Translations under genes and position numbers: made by a program | In this document: one piece after another, positions 20,251 through 31,590 of the stretch | Layout of the letters: the number at the start of each line of letters is the position of its first letter | How positions within the stretch are numbered: the stretch's first letter is position 1 | From: Metellina segmentata | Taxonomy: Eukaryota; Arthropoda; Arachnida; Araneae; Tetragnathidae | Assembly (NCBI GenBank): GCA_947359465.1 | Contig: OX375873.1 | Location: 41,760,437-41,824,436 of the forward strand | Direction: 5' to 3' | DNA length: 64,000 nt | The notes under the pieces: generated by a model | Told to the model about the DNA's origin: nothing | Database searches by the model: none | Seen by the model: only the letters and a program-made list of their open reading frames with translations

Positions 20251-21118
20251 ATGGCTTCCAGAAGACGAATGGCAGACAGTGAGCGCTGGCGTTCTGTGGA
20301 ACGTCTTGAAGCAGGGCAATCAATCACTGATGTTGCTCTTTTTTTCGGCGTTCATCATTCCGTCATTTCACGATTATGGAAACAATCAAGGCAAACAGTT
20401 GTCCGAAGACCTGTGGCCGCCCCCCCCCCAAGGGTTACGACCCCCGCGGAAAATTGATTTATTGCTGTTGTAGCTAAGCAGAATCGAAGAGCAACCTCCA
20501 CCGTGTGACAGCTATGGTTGCAGCGTCCATTGGTAAGACGATATCTGCCACTACTGTGCGTCGAAGGCTACACATGAATGGACTGTACGCCCGGGTACCA
20601 AAAGTTTGTGTTCCTCTATCCGTCCAATCCAGAGGGACACGATTAAGGTGGTATGTGAATTGGACTGTCTTATTGGTCTAACGTTATGTTCACGGATGAG
20701 TCGATATTTTCCCTGGAGCCAGATGACAGACGTATAAGGGTCTGGAGAGAACAAAGCACAAGCAATCGACCCCAGAACATCATCAAGCATCGCGCATTCA
20801 GAGGTGGAAGCATGGTGTGGACATATTTCGTTGGGATATAGCACCGACATGCACATCTATAGACGGAGTTCTGTGACGGCTGTCTGGTATCGGGATGAAG
20901 TCCTAGAACCCACTGTGAGATTGTACGCTGCAGCAGTTGGTCCTGTAGTTTTAATGGATGATAATGTACGTCTCCATAGTGCTGGCATCGTTCATGAATA
21001 CCTAGAGAGAGGGGATTGCGCGTATGGTTTGGCCGGCGTACTCGCCCGACCTTAATCACATTAAAAATCTTTGGGATGCCCTCGGCCGTGCTGTGTCTGC
21101 ACGTTTCCCTCCACTAAT
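20251..21118 (+). pseudogene. Tc1-like transposase pseudogene, 3' truncated
   Basis: An ATG at 20251 opens MASRRRMADSERWRSVERLE followed by VALFFGVHHSVISRLWKQSR, the N-terminal helix-turn-helix of Tc1 transposases. A stop follows PAEN at about 20455. Core motifs continue in shifted frames: FTDES near 20692, ISLGYSTDMHIYRRSSVTAV, VVLMDDNVRLHSAGIVHEYL, and SPDLNHIKNLWDALGRAV around 21040-21090 (Lys replaces the catalytic Glu). The match stops near 21118, so the C-terminus and right TIR are missing. Confidence 0.85.
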
Positions 21119-21240
21119 TTTTTGACTGTCATTCTTTAGTTGATTTTTTAAATTCGGGATCGAGATATATTAAAAACTTCAACAGTTTTGAAATCTGCCG
21201 AAAATTTTACACCAGATTGCTACCCTGTACGTATAATTTT
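21119..21240. repeat. Possible fragment of the 62.5-kb dispersed repeat
   Basis: Around 21165-21205 the sequence ACTTCAACAGTTTTGAAATC and CTGCCGAAAATTTTA closely matches 63050-63090. Only this short block is shared. 21240-21890 holds no recognisable feature. Confidence 0.4.
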
Positions 21241-21939
21241 CATTTAACAAATAATTTTTCAACAAAATATTTATATTTTCGCAAGAGATTGTGACTTCCC
21301 GCCGATTTTATCTCTTCGCAATTCGAATTTGGCCGCATTTGATAATGACGAGGCCATCACGGCTCGGCCTGTGGTGTTGGTGTGGAAGCAAACCATTTCC
21401 ACGGGCAACGACGTGATGGCTGTTATCCTATAGGCTACGAAAGACGGAACTGAAGAACTGTCACGGCGTTGACCATGACGAAACGGCTAGTTATTTATAA
21501 AACAAAACATTTGCATAATTTTTAGCTATAAATTGAATACATTTATATCGAAAGGCCTGTTATCATTTTAAGGCTTCAGCATACCTTTCATTTTTGTAGT
21601 TAATTGATTCTCGTAAGCCGAAAGTAAAAGAAATCATGTGTAGAATGAAAGCATGGAAAATATAACTAGAAACAATGACTGGAAAATAGAGATTATCCCA
21701 AACTTTTTTTTTTTTTGCACAGGTACATTTGTAGAATGAAAAAACAATTCATAAAAAGGTTTTCAACAGTAGTAATCCTTTATACGCAAAGTATTTTCAG
21801 TGTTACTTCCATTAGTAAGGCAAACAAGTTAATGACAATTTTTGTGAATTTGTGAAAAACTGAAGGGTTGGTTTAAATTTCTTTTACTTTTTAATACACT
21901 CATTGCCATAAAAATTTGCGCACCAAGAAAAAGTCGTCA

Positions 21940-22750
21940 AAAATTGAAACCAAATTTTACACAAGTACCCAGTTACACAGTACAGTCATTAGCAACGGAG
22001 AGGATATTACTCTCATGGGTATAACTTTTAAATCGAAAAATCTTTTTAATTCATTAAATATTGCTTTACCTTTCGTATCAGTTTCCAAACATTTGATAAA
22101 TAACAATATTCTTGGAATTTTTTTTTCTTTTACAAATCTTACCAAAGTTAAAAGTAAAGCTTCGTTCCCTGTCAAAGTTGACGCGTCAAGCTGTATAGAG
22201 AATTCAGATGTTTTAAGTACTCACATAAACAATTTTCAACGCACTGAACCATTTCGTCAATCTTTCGTTGTACTGTATTATTACTCAGTAAAATTCGTAT
22301 TTTATCGAAAGCTGGTTTATGCAGCATGGTGCGTATTACCTCAATTACAGCTGGTACAGTACGCTCTGCACCAATGATGTGCAGTTTTTGGACTTTGCAA
22401 TCTGTAAAGAATTGTTATGAGAAGCACACAGTCTGTCGTTATCTCGCTCAGATGCTGTCGCTAAGAGTTGTCGCAATGACGGTGTTTTGAAATATTTTTA
22501 TTTGACTGTTCAAAAAAAAAAAAAAAAAAAAAAATTTTTTTTTTTTTTGTTGCTATGGACTTATGTCAAATGTTCCTTAAGCTTAGAAAGTTTCATTGAT
22601 TCGTTTGACAAAGGTTTATCGCATAGAAGGCACATAGGTAAAGTACGATATTCTGATAACGGAATAAAGCCACATTTTAAATATTCAACATTATATTATC
22701 TGCATTTTTTCTTCGTCTCACATCATACTGCTATCAGTAAAAAAAATAAG
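21940..22750 (-). pseudogene. hAT transposase pseudogene (ZBED5/FAM200-like)
   Basis: Minus-strand translation in several frames gives YNVEYLKCGFIPLSE, then YRTLPMCLLCDKPLSNESMK and LSKLKEHL (the CxxC...H zinc finger typical of this group). Further on come IIGAERTVPAVIEVIRTMLH, KIRILLSNNTVQRKIDEM and, after a frameshift, SIQLDASTLTGNEA-like text leading to LLLTLVRFVKEKKIPRILLF. The last block corresponds to the start of the RNase H-like domain. Frameshifts and the poly(A/T) tract make it non-functional. Confidence 0.8.
22511..22548. repeat. A22/T16 foldback homopolymer run
   Basis: A run of about 22 A immediately followed by about 16 T lies inside the hAT pseudogene. Such tracts are unstable and assembly length may be inaccurate. 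Confidence 0.7.
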
Positions 22751-22994
22751 ACACAAATTTAAGACATAAGAAAACAAAACAAATTATTTCTTTTCTCAGA
22801 ACGTAAAAACAGCTGCCAATTTATTTATTATTTATTTTAACTTTCATAATAATTAAATGGGTCACAATTATTTTACTTTATATTAAACCTTTCGCGGATA
22901 CCCGACGTTGTCCATGCACCCCCAAACTAATTTTAATTTACCACAGACTCCCTCTGCGGTCTCACGGACCCCTGGGGGTCCGTAGGAACCACTG

Positions 22995-24240
22995 GTATGG
23001 TACAATCTTAGTGCAGGTCTTTCATTTACATTGACACCCATTGCAGCATTGACTATAATTGTACCATTCAATTACTGACATTGAAAAAAAATGAGAGTTT
23101 ACATTTAATAGTTATTAGATTCGGTTAAGTTGGAAATGTTTTAGTGTTACTTTTCAAAAAGTACTTGTTCGTTTCCATATCTAGAATTTCGGCTTGGAGG
23201 AATGTGATAAGGAAATCTACACATTTCTGTGCAAAAACTGAACATTCTAGCCTATTTTGGACTTATTTAGAATTTTTTTCTCTTGTCATTAAAAAAAATG
23301 TTAAATTCAATTTTAATTGTGGAGCTAAAAGTTGATAAAATATAGTCAACCTAATCCATGCATTTTAAATCGCACTTCACTCAGTTCGGTTCAAATCTAG
23401 TAGCGTTTTAATTTCGTTTTGCCGCTTTAAAAAATAATTATGTCATATTTTCCTTTCTAGAAAACAACTAAATAAGCGTTCAATTTTCTTGGTAGGTATT
23501 TTAGAAAGTTCGCATTCTAGTTGAAACACTCAATATTGATGCGGCATCTTAAAATCTGTTATGATTGTTTCCATAGTTCATTCTAAATTTAGATCTGGTT
23601 AAAAAAATACATTGTAGTTAGCTTTTGTTTTTCATAGTCTATACGTGAGTATAAAGTCCTGTTATTTTTTTCCATTTTTGATTAAAAATGAACCATTAAA
23701 CAAAAAATTGATAAATTATCCCCTTTATTTTGAGAATTGCTTCTCTTAATATGATTTTGTAAAGAATCTGTTTACTGGAAAATACATACTTTTATCCCTG
23801 ATCTAAAAATGCAGAGCTCTTATCAATCTCCATCTTGTGCGGTTCAGAATGTGTGATTGCTGTTCAAAATGTAACTAAATTTAGAACTTTACCCAAAACA
23901 ATTTAAACACGCACCTGGAAATCTTTGGAAATTCCTGGAATATTCGAAAGGTCCCTAAAACTTGAACGAATGGAAACAAGAATTTCTTTAATTTCTGTTT
24001 TTTTAATTTCTTTATAATACCTTAAAAATATAAAAATATATCGAAATTTTTAAATTGGTTTTATGAAATTAAGAGCTAGTTTAGAATGTATCGCATAGAT
24101 GGCGCCATAAAGATTCTTTGAAATCGGCTTACTCAATTCTTATGAGGTAATTTTTTAACAATTTGTTAACCGTCTTGTAAATTAACAGATGAGCGCAATA
24201 TATCTGTCAGCAGACAAGGGAAAGTTAGCGTATAGGGTTT
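22995..24240. other. AT-rich stretch without recognisable genes
   Basis: I find no conserved coding or transposon signature. A CTCF-like core AGATGGCGCCA occurs at about 24098. Several poly-T or poly-A runs are present. Confidence 0.45.
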
Positions 24241-24269
24241 GGGTTGGCACGCATTGGTCATTGTTATTC

Positions 24270-24412
24270 AGAGCTAAATAGAGGGACCTAATGCATAAAT
24301 TGGATTCTGAACCACTACGATTGTACATGCCGATACTGGGATTTGAAACCAGAGCCTGTTGAAGCGAAGGCCACTGTATTAACTCTTTAGCTATTGGCCA
24401 ACTTTCCTGGAA
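24270..24412 (-). repeat. Degenerate tRNA-derived SINE head
   Basis: Read on the minus strand, 24412-24330 gives TAGCTAAAGAGTTAATACAG, then GGTTTCAAATCCC, which resembles RNA polymerase III A and B boxes at tRNA-like spacing. The B box deviates from GGTTCGANTCC. No target duplication or tail was identified, so this is a weak call. Confidence 0.4.
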
Positions 24413-24430
24413 ATATATATTTAATTTCTA

Positions 24431-26240
24431 TGGCATCTCAGCCAGGATTAGCATGTGCAACGAAATGGAATGCTTGCAACCAAATGCATTTTTACTTACA
24501 TTGTGAAACCTTCTGGAAAACCTAAAAGTACTCCGCTTTTCGAAAACATTTCGAACCCTGATGAAATAAAAGATTTCGCACACTTATTTTATTTTAAAGT
24601 TTTTGTCCATCGGCAAAACAAATGTTAATGAGGGATAGGACTTCTCCCGAGAGCTCTAATATCCATGATATATTTTTAAAGCAGACATGAAGTTTCTCTT
24701 GATGAGGGTGTTACAAATTTGTTGAAACTTAATGTAAGAAACAGGAAAATTTAATTTGGGTGTCAAAAAGTCACTGTATTGCAAACTGCTTCAAAGTATC
24801 TCTGTTTTTCAATCTTAGCGATCAACTGATTCAGTTAAAGAAGCGTTTTCGATTGAGCATTAGTCTCGACTTTTTGCATTGGAAATATTTACGCGCAATG
24901 TTTACAGGCACCATTAAATGTAGTTACAATTTCTTTTGTGTGAAAATGAACATTCTAATATTAAAATCTGATCTTTTTTTAAGCCTTTCAAAAGAAGATT
25001 ACAAAAGACAAATTAACACCCACAATTTGTAGACAGGATAATGGAAGAAAAGAAATCTTGCACAATTACGATTAGTTACGTGAATTAACAGGTATTCTTA
25101 GTATCTGGTCTGCAGGCCTGAGGTAATCCTATTCGCAAAAACCCATTTAACTTACGCATACGATCTTATATTTTACTCGAACGGTTTTGTAAACACCAGG
25201 AGAGAATAGCTCTTTCTTAAATAGCTAACAACAACGATGATTCGTTTAAAGTATGCTTGGATTGCACCACGAATAATGTTTTTCAAAAATATTAGTGTGA
25301 TACAATGAAACTTGAAAGATGCTTAGATAAATAGATTCCGTTTCTGTTAAATTCTTATTCATCAGGATTCCATGCTCAGGTGTCATCCTTTAATCTCTTT
25401 ATCTCTCAGGGCTCACAGGAAGACCGATGGTGATTTTTTTTCAAGGGGTTGGCTTTGGGTTGAAGTCAATATAGGAAAAACAACTTGTCTCTGCAATCCT
25501 TTATATCGTGTTTAGTTTTTACTTTCTTTATTTAACTATTTGCTCACACAGAGGCCAATACCTATTCTGAGTTATTTTTTTACTTGGCATATTTGGTTTC
25601 GCGTTAAGGTGAAGTTAGCCACCACTATACAAATTAACTTGCAGAAAAGTAATTCATATAGAAGTGTAAACAAGCCTGATGTCGCTTCTGGAAAATACTA
25701 GATGGCTCTAGCAACAATAGGCTCACACTTCGATGGATGGTCCACAGTGGACAGTTGAATTGTCAAAGCAATGCCAATTACTTCCAAAAACTGAAACCTT
25801 GCAGAGGTTGCTTCGAATACTATTGTCGAAAACGGTCTCCCGAATTTGCATGTAAATTATAAGCGGTGCCGTCGGCGCCTTTTTGAGTATATAAACTCAT
25901 GCTTCAACCCATGCCAATAGATTCGGCGCAGATGTATAAGTCGTATTAGTTCAATCATTATTAACTCATTTTATTTTGAAGGCAGACTACACGATCATTT
26001 TGAATTTTATTTTTATTTTTATTTATTAAAAACAATAGATAATCAAGCTCAGCCAGGAATTCGACCTTTAGAAAGAATTCGGAAAATAGGTAAGTTAAAC
26101 CTTACCTACTTTTCAACGAAAGTTTGTGGATTTCTGCTTTTGAAAATTCAACAACTATCATAACTTCCTATTACTTGTAGACACTTAAACTTTTCTTCTC
26201 ATGATGTCGCATACTCGTCTTCAAAAGTCAAAATAAGACT
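24431..26240. other. Stretch without recognisable genes
   Basis: No coding signature was found. A TATA-like GAGTATATAAAC at about 25886-25897 precedes a less AT-rich segment (25860-25960). It could be a relic promoter of a mobile element, but no element ends are visible. Confidence 0.4.
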
Positions 26241-26245
26241 GTCCG

Positions 26246-26397
26246 TGTTCGCAAATATCCATTGCATGACCACGCATATGACATTACACCCGTGATCTAA
26301 AAAAAAGCTCTCACTTTCTTACTCAATGAAAATCTATCATGATAGCCCATCTATCGAATTCAACTACTTCTAAATTCTGGAGGTGGTGTATTGTGGT
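26246..26397 (+). repeat. Dispersed repeat, possibly the 3' end of an LTR retrotransposon (copy B)
   Basis: It contains ATCCATTGCATGACCACGCA and CTAAATTCTGGAGGTGGTG, matching 13850-13998 in order and spacing. A short open frame leads into the shared block. The G-rich tract before TGTATTG may be a polypurine tract and LTR start. No retroelement enzyme domains are visible. Confidence 0.35.
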
Positions 26398-27049
26398 AAA
26401 CTTAGAGTCCACTACAATTACAGAACAGTATTATAGCACTGATATCTGACATAAAATGACAACAGGAATAGCTTAACAACATTGTAACCCCTCTCCACCC
26501 GGAAGTACTTTTTGTTAGACAAAGATGCAACTGTCTTTCATATGTCTTACTAAAGTGTGATACTTCCGTCAGAAATGATAAATGTGTTAGAAGATAAAGT
26601 AGGGCAGCAAAAATAGGAAATTCTAATGACGAAAGTGAATATCATTAGCAGTGAAGTTGCAATACTACCCTGGGAAATGACATTTGCCTTTCCGAAAATA
26701 TGTGAACCGCTTTGTAAAGATAGAATTTAAGGAAAATTCTATAAAAAACAGTGAATATTAAGTTTTGAGCAACAGAATACAACTTTCTTTTTTACAAATA
26801 TTTTTACAAAAAATACAATAGTTTAATCTGACATGTTTTCTAAAAGTATCAGTAATTTATCCAGGCGTCAAAAAGTAAATGTAAATAACTTTTGGAAAGA
26901 TGGAGAAAAGAATAATCTAAGTCCAATTTTTGAGTTGCTGCGAAATCTGCTATTTGATTGATTAAAAACTGCAGAAGTTCGTACACGAGCAGAGGTAATA
27001 CATAAGGAACGGTCAGAAAGGAACCTCTGCGCATATAAGAACAACCAAT

Positions 27050-27255
27050 TACGACTGGAGCGCCTTTTCGAATATTTTATACCTGTCTACGTTTTAGACT
27101 AGCTGGTTCACTGTTTGCAGCTCCCGTTTCCCATTTCGTGTTTTTAAGACTTAATAAAGTTTATACATGGGCAAATAATGCATCAGTAACGGCCATGTGT
27201 ACATAAAAAGTATCAAATGGAATGAAGCGCGTTTTTGAATATTTTATACCAGACA
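27050..27255. repeat. Two related ~40-bp segments 165 bp apart
   Basis: CGCCTTTTCGAATATTTTAT at about 27061 and CGCGTTTTTGAATATTTTAT at about 27228 are both followed by ACC. They may be the degenerate start of the tandem array that follows. Confidence 0.45.
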
Positions 27256-27279
27256 GTGTATGGGACAATTTATGTCACT

Positions 27280-27985
27280 GCCTGTTGCATCCTTTTTCCA
27301 TTTCAACTCCTGCCCTCCAATCACGTCTCTGGAGTTGGTTACAAGGACTAATACTGCAAATTGTTACTAGGACTAATACTGCAGTTGGTTACAAGGACTA
27401 CGATTTTTATTGCTATATGGAGCTACAGACAGCATAAGTTGTGTAATGTCTGTAACTCTCTTTTGTCCTTACAGCAACCACGTATATCCAGCCCTGTGCA
27501 TTTGGTAACTAGGATTAGTTATTAGGACTTGGTTCGGATATTAAGCTTCAGGCAGGACTAGTAGTGCTCTGTCTGTAGCTAACTTTTTCCATTTCAGACC
27601 CTGTTCATAACCAGATCTCTGCAGTTGGTTAATAGGATTAGTTACTAGGACTTAGACTTAATTGGTATAGGGAGCAACAGAGAGGGCTAGTCGCGCACTG
27701 TCTAATAACCATAACTAGGTGTCTGCAATTGGTTAATAGGATTAGTTACTAGGACTAAAAGACTTGGTTCAGATATGAATCTACAGGCAGGACTAGTAGT
27801 GCTCTGTCTGTAGCTCACTTTTTACATTTCAGACCCTGCCCCAAACCATATCTCTGCAGTTGGTTAATAGGATTAGTTACTAGGACGAATACCTTATTGG
27901 TATAGGGAGCTACAGAGAAGGTTAGTCGGGCACTGTCTATAGCACCCTTTATTACCATCTCAATCCCTGTGCCGAACCAGCCTAG
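27280..27985. repeat. 235-bp higher-order tandem repeat
   Basis: The segments CAGGCAGGACTAGTAGTGCT and CTCTGCAGTTGGTTAATAGG each recur 235 bp apart (for example 27617 and 27852). Within each unit GTTGGTTAATAGGATTAGTT recurs about 105-120 bp apart, giving a two-part unit. The array covers about 700 bp, with more diverged units at its left end where CAGTTGGTTACAAGGACTA is repeated. No coding motif is seen. Confidence 0.85.
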
Positions 27986-28700
27986 GGTCGACCCTAGAGA
28001 GGTGAGAAAGGTTAAGGAATTCAAACCCCATTGTTATTGCTTTCGTTTCTTTGGATCTGTGCATTCCCCAATTAGCATCCATCATCCGCTGATTCAGCGA
28101 TTGATAAGCATCTCCTCAGCGACACAATTCTCGGAATTCGCACCGACGAGAAAAAGAGCACCACCGATCCGAAACCTATGATTTGCTAATTAGTATTCTC
28201 TCCGTAATGGCGGGCGCGGGTCTGCACGTCGCCCCTCTGACACTCTCACTGCAGACGACAGGGGATGCGTTGCCACGAGAATAAATAACATGCCCAGTAT
28301 ATATAAAAAAAAACCAAGAGGGGGAAATAATGATGCCAGCTTATTTTCCCATCCTCTCGGAATGCGATGAGGTGAGGCGGAGTGAGGTACGAATTATTCG
28401 GACAATAAAGTAGGAGAGGTTTCGTGCTCCGAATCGAAGATGTCAGGTGAGGATGGTGAAAGGACCCCAGGGGAGTCAACGTCCACGACCCTTCAGGTTC
28501 AAGGCTAGTGCAGTGCCCGGTTCCAGGCGCCATCCATGTTTGTTTACTTGCCCAACAGACGCGCAACGAACAGTGAAACACTGTCAAATTATTATTTGGG
28601 CGCGAGTATTTTCGATCCGCAACCCTTTGGGCATCGATTAATGAAGATGAATTGAATGCTTTTGTACACACGGCAGTGATAAGGGTTAATGTTTTCTACT
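27985..28700. other. GC-richer island with CpGs, function unknown
   Basis: This block is clearly less AT-rich than its surroundings and contains CpG-rich stretches (GGCGGGCGCGGG at about 28209). It also has a TATATATAAA at about 28299. Long open frames on both strands have no family signature that I recognise. It could be a promoter or CpG island, a diverged exon cluster or an unrecognised repeat. Confidence 0.3.
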
Positions 28701-30060
28701 CACGTGAGTCTGGAGCTGGCTCGCAGAACAAAACACTAAAGGGACACAAGGGCCATTCAATGTTTGTAGGTATTTTTTAAATTTAACTAAGGGTGGGGCT
28801 TGGATATTACATTTTTCTCACGAGTCCTTTGGTAATCATAGCCAGATATATAAATTTTCCATTAAGGCATCTCTTACATTTATACATGTTAATGACCCCT
28901 TGTTCCCATTTTGCTTTTCAGGGGAGATGGGATAGTTAACGTCCCACTCACTGAAATGGTTAATGCTAAATATACAAATTTTCTGGCCACATTAACCTTT
29001 TGAGCATCGCAAGATTTCTGAGTAGTGTATTATTACTTTTCCCCAACAACACATATGACTCTCAATAACTCAAGAAGGATAAAAATGGAAATCATGCAGG
29101 AAAGACTGCGGGTTGTGGAACGGATAGTAGTGCGTGTAAACCCTTTTCTCTAGGAATAAGAAGGAATAAAAAAAAAGTATTCTTTTCCACCTAGAACTCT
29201 CAGGTTGCTAGTGCAGTGGGCAAAACATTGATTCACGGATGTCCTTGAACAATCTGAATGACAATGTAATCTGAGCAATCTGAATGACAACAGAACAGAA
29301 TGAAAATTGTTGAGTTATGATTGCCCTTAATACTTAAGCAGCAACGGTAAACCCCATTAAAATCTCAGAACCTCAGTGTGACAGAAAGTTTATGGTACTA
29401 GCTGGAAAAGCTAGTACCATAAATTTTCACAGTTCAGCTGTTAAAAGTATGATATTTGGTGTAAAGGAACAACATAGTTTTGCAAGAATGGACTAAAATA
29501 GCCATGAAACAAACTCTTATTAATTCAAGGCCCATCCATTTGGACGCTGACTGAGCTTTTTTTGTGCATCAGACCTAAGGTTACGTAACGCGATTGGGGA
29601 GATTGTGCAATTGAAACAAAATAAATGTGACTTGAGTACTTGAAACATATTTAACACGTCAAAGCTTGCTTAAATGATAAATCTGGTTTGTTTATTTTGG
29701 TTATTGATTGGGGAAATAGCTTTTATATCGAGAAAGGAGCAAACAAACTGCCATTCCTATCAACCTGTCTTGAACGAGCTGCATTCGGCCGACTGATATA
29801 AAACTAGACTACTAAATTATCTTGAAAATTGTGTACCACGGTGATATCATTTCTTTCTTTTAGTTTTACCTTTTGGGGTTGCTCTAAAAGAAAAGAAGCA
29901 ATAAGCAATATCCATAAAACTCATAATTGAATTCAGCTACAAAAAATTAAGTGCTTCTAACAATGTCTAGCTTTTTTCCACTTGCCAATGCTGCATTCAT
30001 GAAATTCAGTATAGCATTTTAAGGATCTGTAGAGGAAATTTTAAACTACACAATTGTTTG
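28701..30060. other. Stretch without genes, holding one strong hairpin
   Basis: AT-rich sequence without a coding or transposon signature. The only structure that stands out is the inverted repeat at 29384-29428. Confidence 0.45.
29384..29428. repeat. 20-bp near-perfect hairpin with GGAAA loop
   Basis: TTTATGGTACTAGCT (29389-29403) and AGCTAGTACCATAAA (29409-29423) are perfectly complementary around GGAAA. The stem extends to 20 bp with one G-T pair. No tandem copies are present. The function is unknown. Confidence 0.85.
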
Positions 30061-30064
30061 TGAA

Positions 30065-30607
30065 AATTGCAACACTATGAAAGAATTATCAGAAATAAAT
30101 GAAATATTTTCCACGTATTACTTATAGTAGTTTAAATAAACAATCAAATTTACAGAGCAATAAAACAAAAATAATGCAGAAAATAAATATCTTGTGCAGC
30201 CGCCATGCTCATAGATGAGAGCCTGTACACGTCGTGGCATCCAGATGGCCTCGATCTCACGTCAAAGTTCATTCGTACTCTCTGCCCGACGAACGGTACG
30301 AGCGAGTCGCCGACCGATGTAATCCTAGACATGCTCAATGGGCGACATATCCAAAGAACGTGCAAGGCCATGGAAGAAGCGGAACTTGTCGTGCGCTGCA
30401 GAAGGCTTGGCAACACGTGGCTCCGAGCAACACGTAGACCAGCATTTACAGTGCTTTTTATACCCGGCTCACTTGAAAGTTTAGAGGGTGTTTCTCGGCT
30501 CACACATGCGTGATCACTTTGTTGTTCTAATCATTTGCAGGTCCTAACCTGTTTTGCACTTCCTGCGTTTCTTTTAATTTGCATTCTTCCTTCATGGTGT
30601 TGCAATT
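30065..30607 (-). mobile_element. Internally deleted Tc1-like element, minus strand
   Basis: AATTGCAACACTATGAAAGA at the left and the reverse complement of the right end, AATTGCAACACCATGAAGGA, form terminal inverted repeats. The interior keeps a minus-strand TATA box (reverse complement TATAAAAAG at about 30453-30463) and the transposase C-terminus. At about 543 bp it has lost roughly two thirds of an autonomous Tc1. Confidence 0.8.
30175..30400 (-). pseudogene. Tc1-like transposase C-terminal remnant
   Basis: Minus-strand translation gives FHGLARSLDMSPIEHV, a stop in place of Trp, then DYIGRRLARTVRRAESTNEL, another stop, and MPRRVQALIYEHGGCTRYLF. PIEHV includes the third catalytic residue (Glu) of the DD34E triad, and the GGCTRY ending is typical of Tc1 C-termini. 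The N-terminal part is missing. Confidence 0.82.
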
Positions 30608-30656
30608 GCTGATAAACGTAGACTGTAGCTGTAGCTTTCAGTCTACTAATTATTTC

Positions 30657-30718
30657 CCTTGGGGATTGATCCCGAACCGTTGCCAATAGCCTGTTGTGTT
30701 ACTCGTGCGACTTTAATA
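30657..30718 (+). repeat. SINE tail fragment
   Basis: CTTGGGGATTGATCCCGAAC, then CAATAGCCTGTTGTGTTACT, matches the tail half of the SINE at 41410-41747 in the opposite orientation and the fragment at 204-256. It sits between two Tc1 remnants. Confidence 0.6.
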
Positions 30719-30740
30719 AAAATATCCATCTGCCTACCTA

Positions 30741-31590
30741 CACTGATGTTCAAAAGTTAAGCATGATTCGTAAACTGCGAAAAAATCGGAGTAAACTTGG
30801 ATACAATGGTTCCAAACCACCTGTGGAAAATCGTGGGACAGAGATAAAACATTGTGCATACGCAAAACAGTTCAGTTGATCTCGGCATGCGCAAAGCACC
30901 GTTGCGCATAGGAACGAGTATAAAACGGCCTCAAGAGACATGGCCAATTTGGACAGAAATTCTGCAATTGCTGTGGTACGGAGCGTTATCCACAATGAAT
31001 AAGGACAAAAAATATCACAGAAATGTCAACTGGACATGTTTGTGAAAGGAAATTTTTTTGTAATGTTGGAATCCGGCCGATCCTAAGCCGAAGCGTCTCG
31101 AATTCTGAATGTTCCTCAGTGTTGCTCTCCAGATTGTGGCAGAGGTTTCAAACCACTGTAGATGTTATCTGACGACCAGTACAAGGTCGGTCAAGGGTAA
31201 TAACCGCTCGGCAAGACCGATATTTGGCGATAACTGCACGACGTCAGAGGAACCCTTCTGTAGACAACTGGGTTCAGCCCTGACAGCCGCAACAGGAATC
31301 ATAGTTTCGAGAAAAACTGTTTACTGGAGACTCAGACACGTTGGTCTCTATGCCAGTTTGCGTCCTCCTGATGTCTGCGCAGAAACACGCGCGTTTACGA
31401 TGTAGTTGGGAACATCGGCAGTGGAGTCGACGACAGTGGGGCGATGTCATGTTCAGTGACTAATCCAGATTTAGTCTTCAAACTGATTCTCGTCGTACCA
31501 CGATCTGGTGAGAACGTGAACGTGTTTTCAGCCTGGAAACATTCACGGAAAGACATCTGTTGGGTCCCGAATTATTTAGCGTTTAACAAT
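30741..31590 (+). mobile_element. Tc1-like element, 3' truncated
   Basis: A left end CACTGATGTTCAAAAGTTAA preceded by TA, a TATA box GAGTATAAAACGG (30916-30928) and a decayed transposase follow in normal Tc1 order. No matching right terminus was found. The element stops being recognisable near 31590, just upstream of the inverted-repeat element. Confidence 0.75.
31040..31570 (+). pseudogene. Tc1-like transposase pseudogene (N-terminal and start of core)
   Basis: Readable pieces in shifting frames include FVMLESGRS followed by a stop and AEASRILNVPQ (helix-turn-helix), NNRSARPIFGDNCTTSEEPF, and ATGIIVSRKTVYWRLRHVGL with YASLRP. These continue to HRQW...WGDVMFSD with a stop replacing the residue after the catalytic Asp, and SRF...QTDSRR. 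Stops and frameshifts are frequent. The remaining catalytic residues are absent here. Confidence 0.8.

Larger units (their letters stand above)
21890..22994 (-). mobile_element. 5' part of a hAT element (ZBED5/FAM200-like transposase type)
   Basis: On the minus strand the 5' end is CAGTGGTTCCTACGGACCCC at 22994, a familiar hAT-type terminus. About 240 bases later a coding relic starts and runs to about 21890, where recognisable sequence stops. The 3' half and right terminus are missing. A 22-A/16-T foldback run interrupts the coding part at 22511-22548. Confidence 0.75.

Noticed and set aside
28246..28671. 141-codon minus-strand frame as a gene
   Set aside because: It lies in the GC-richer island where stops are scarce, overlaps frames on the other strand and shows no family motif. 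Reported only as an island.
29384..29428. A microRNA precursor
   Set aside because: The stem is about 20 bp with a 5-base loop, shorter than a typical animal pre-miRNA, and there is no expression evidence.
30205..30513. 102-codon plus-strand frame
   Set aside because: It is antisense to the Tc1 transposase C-terminal remnant in the element at 30065-30607.
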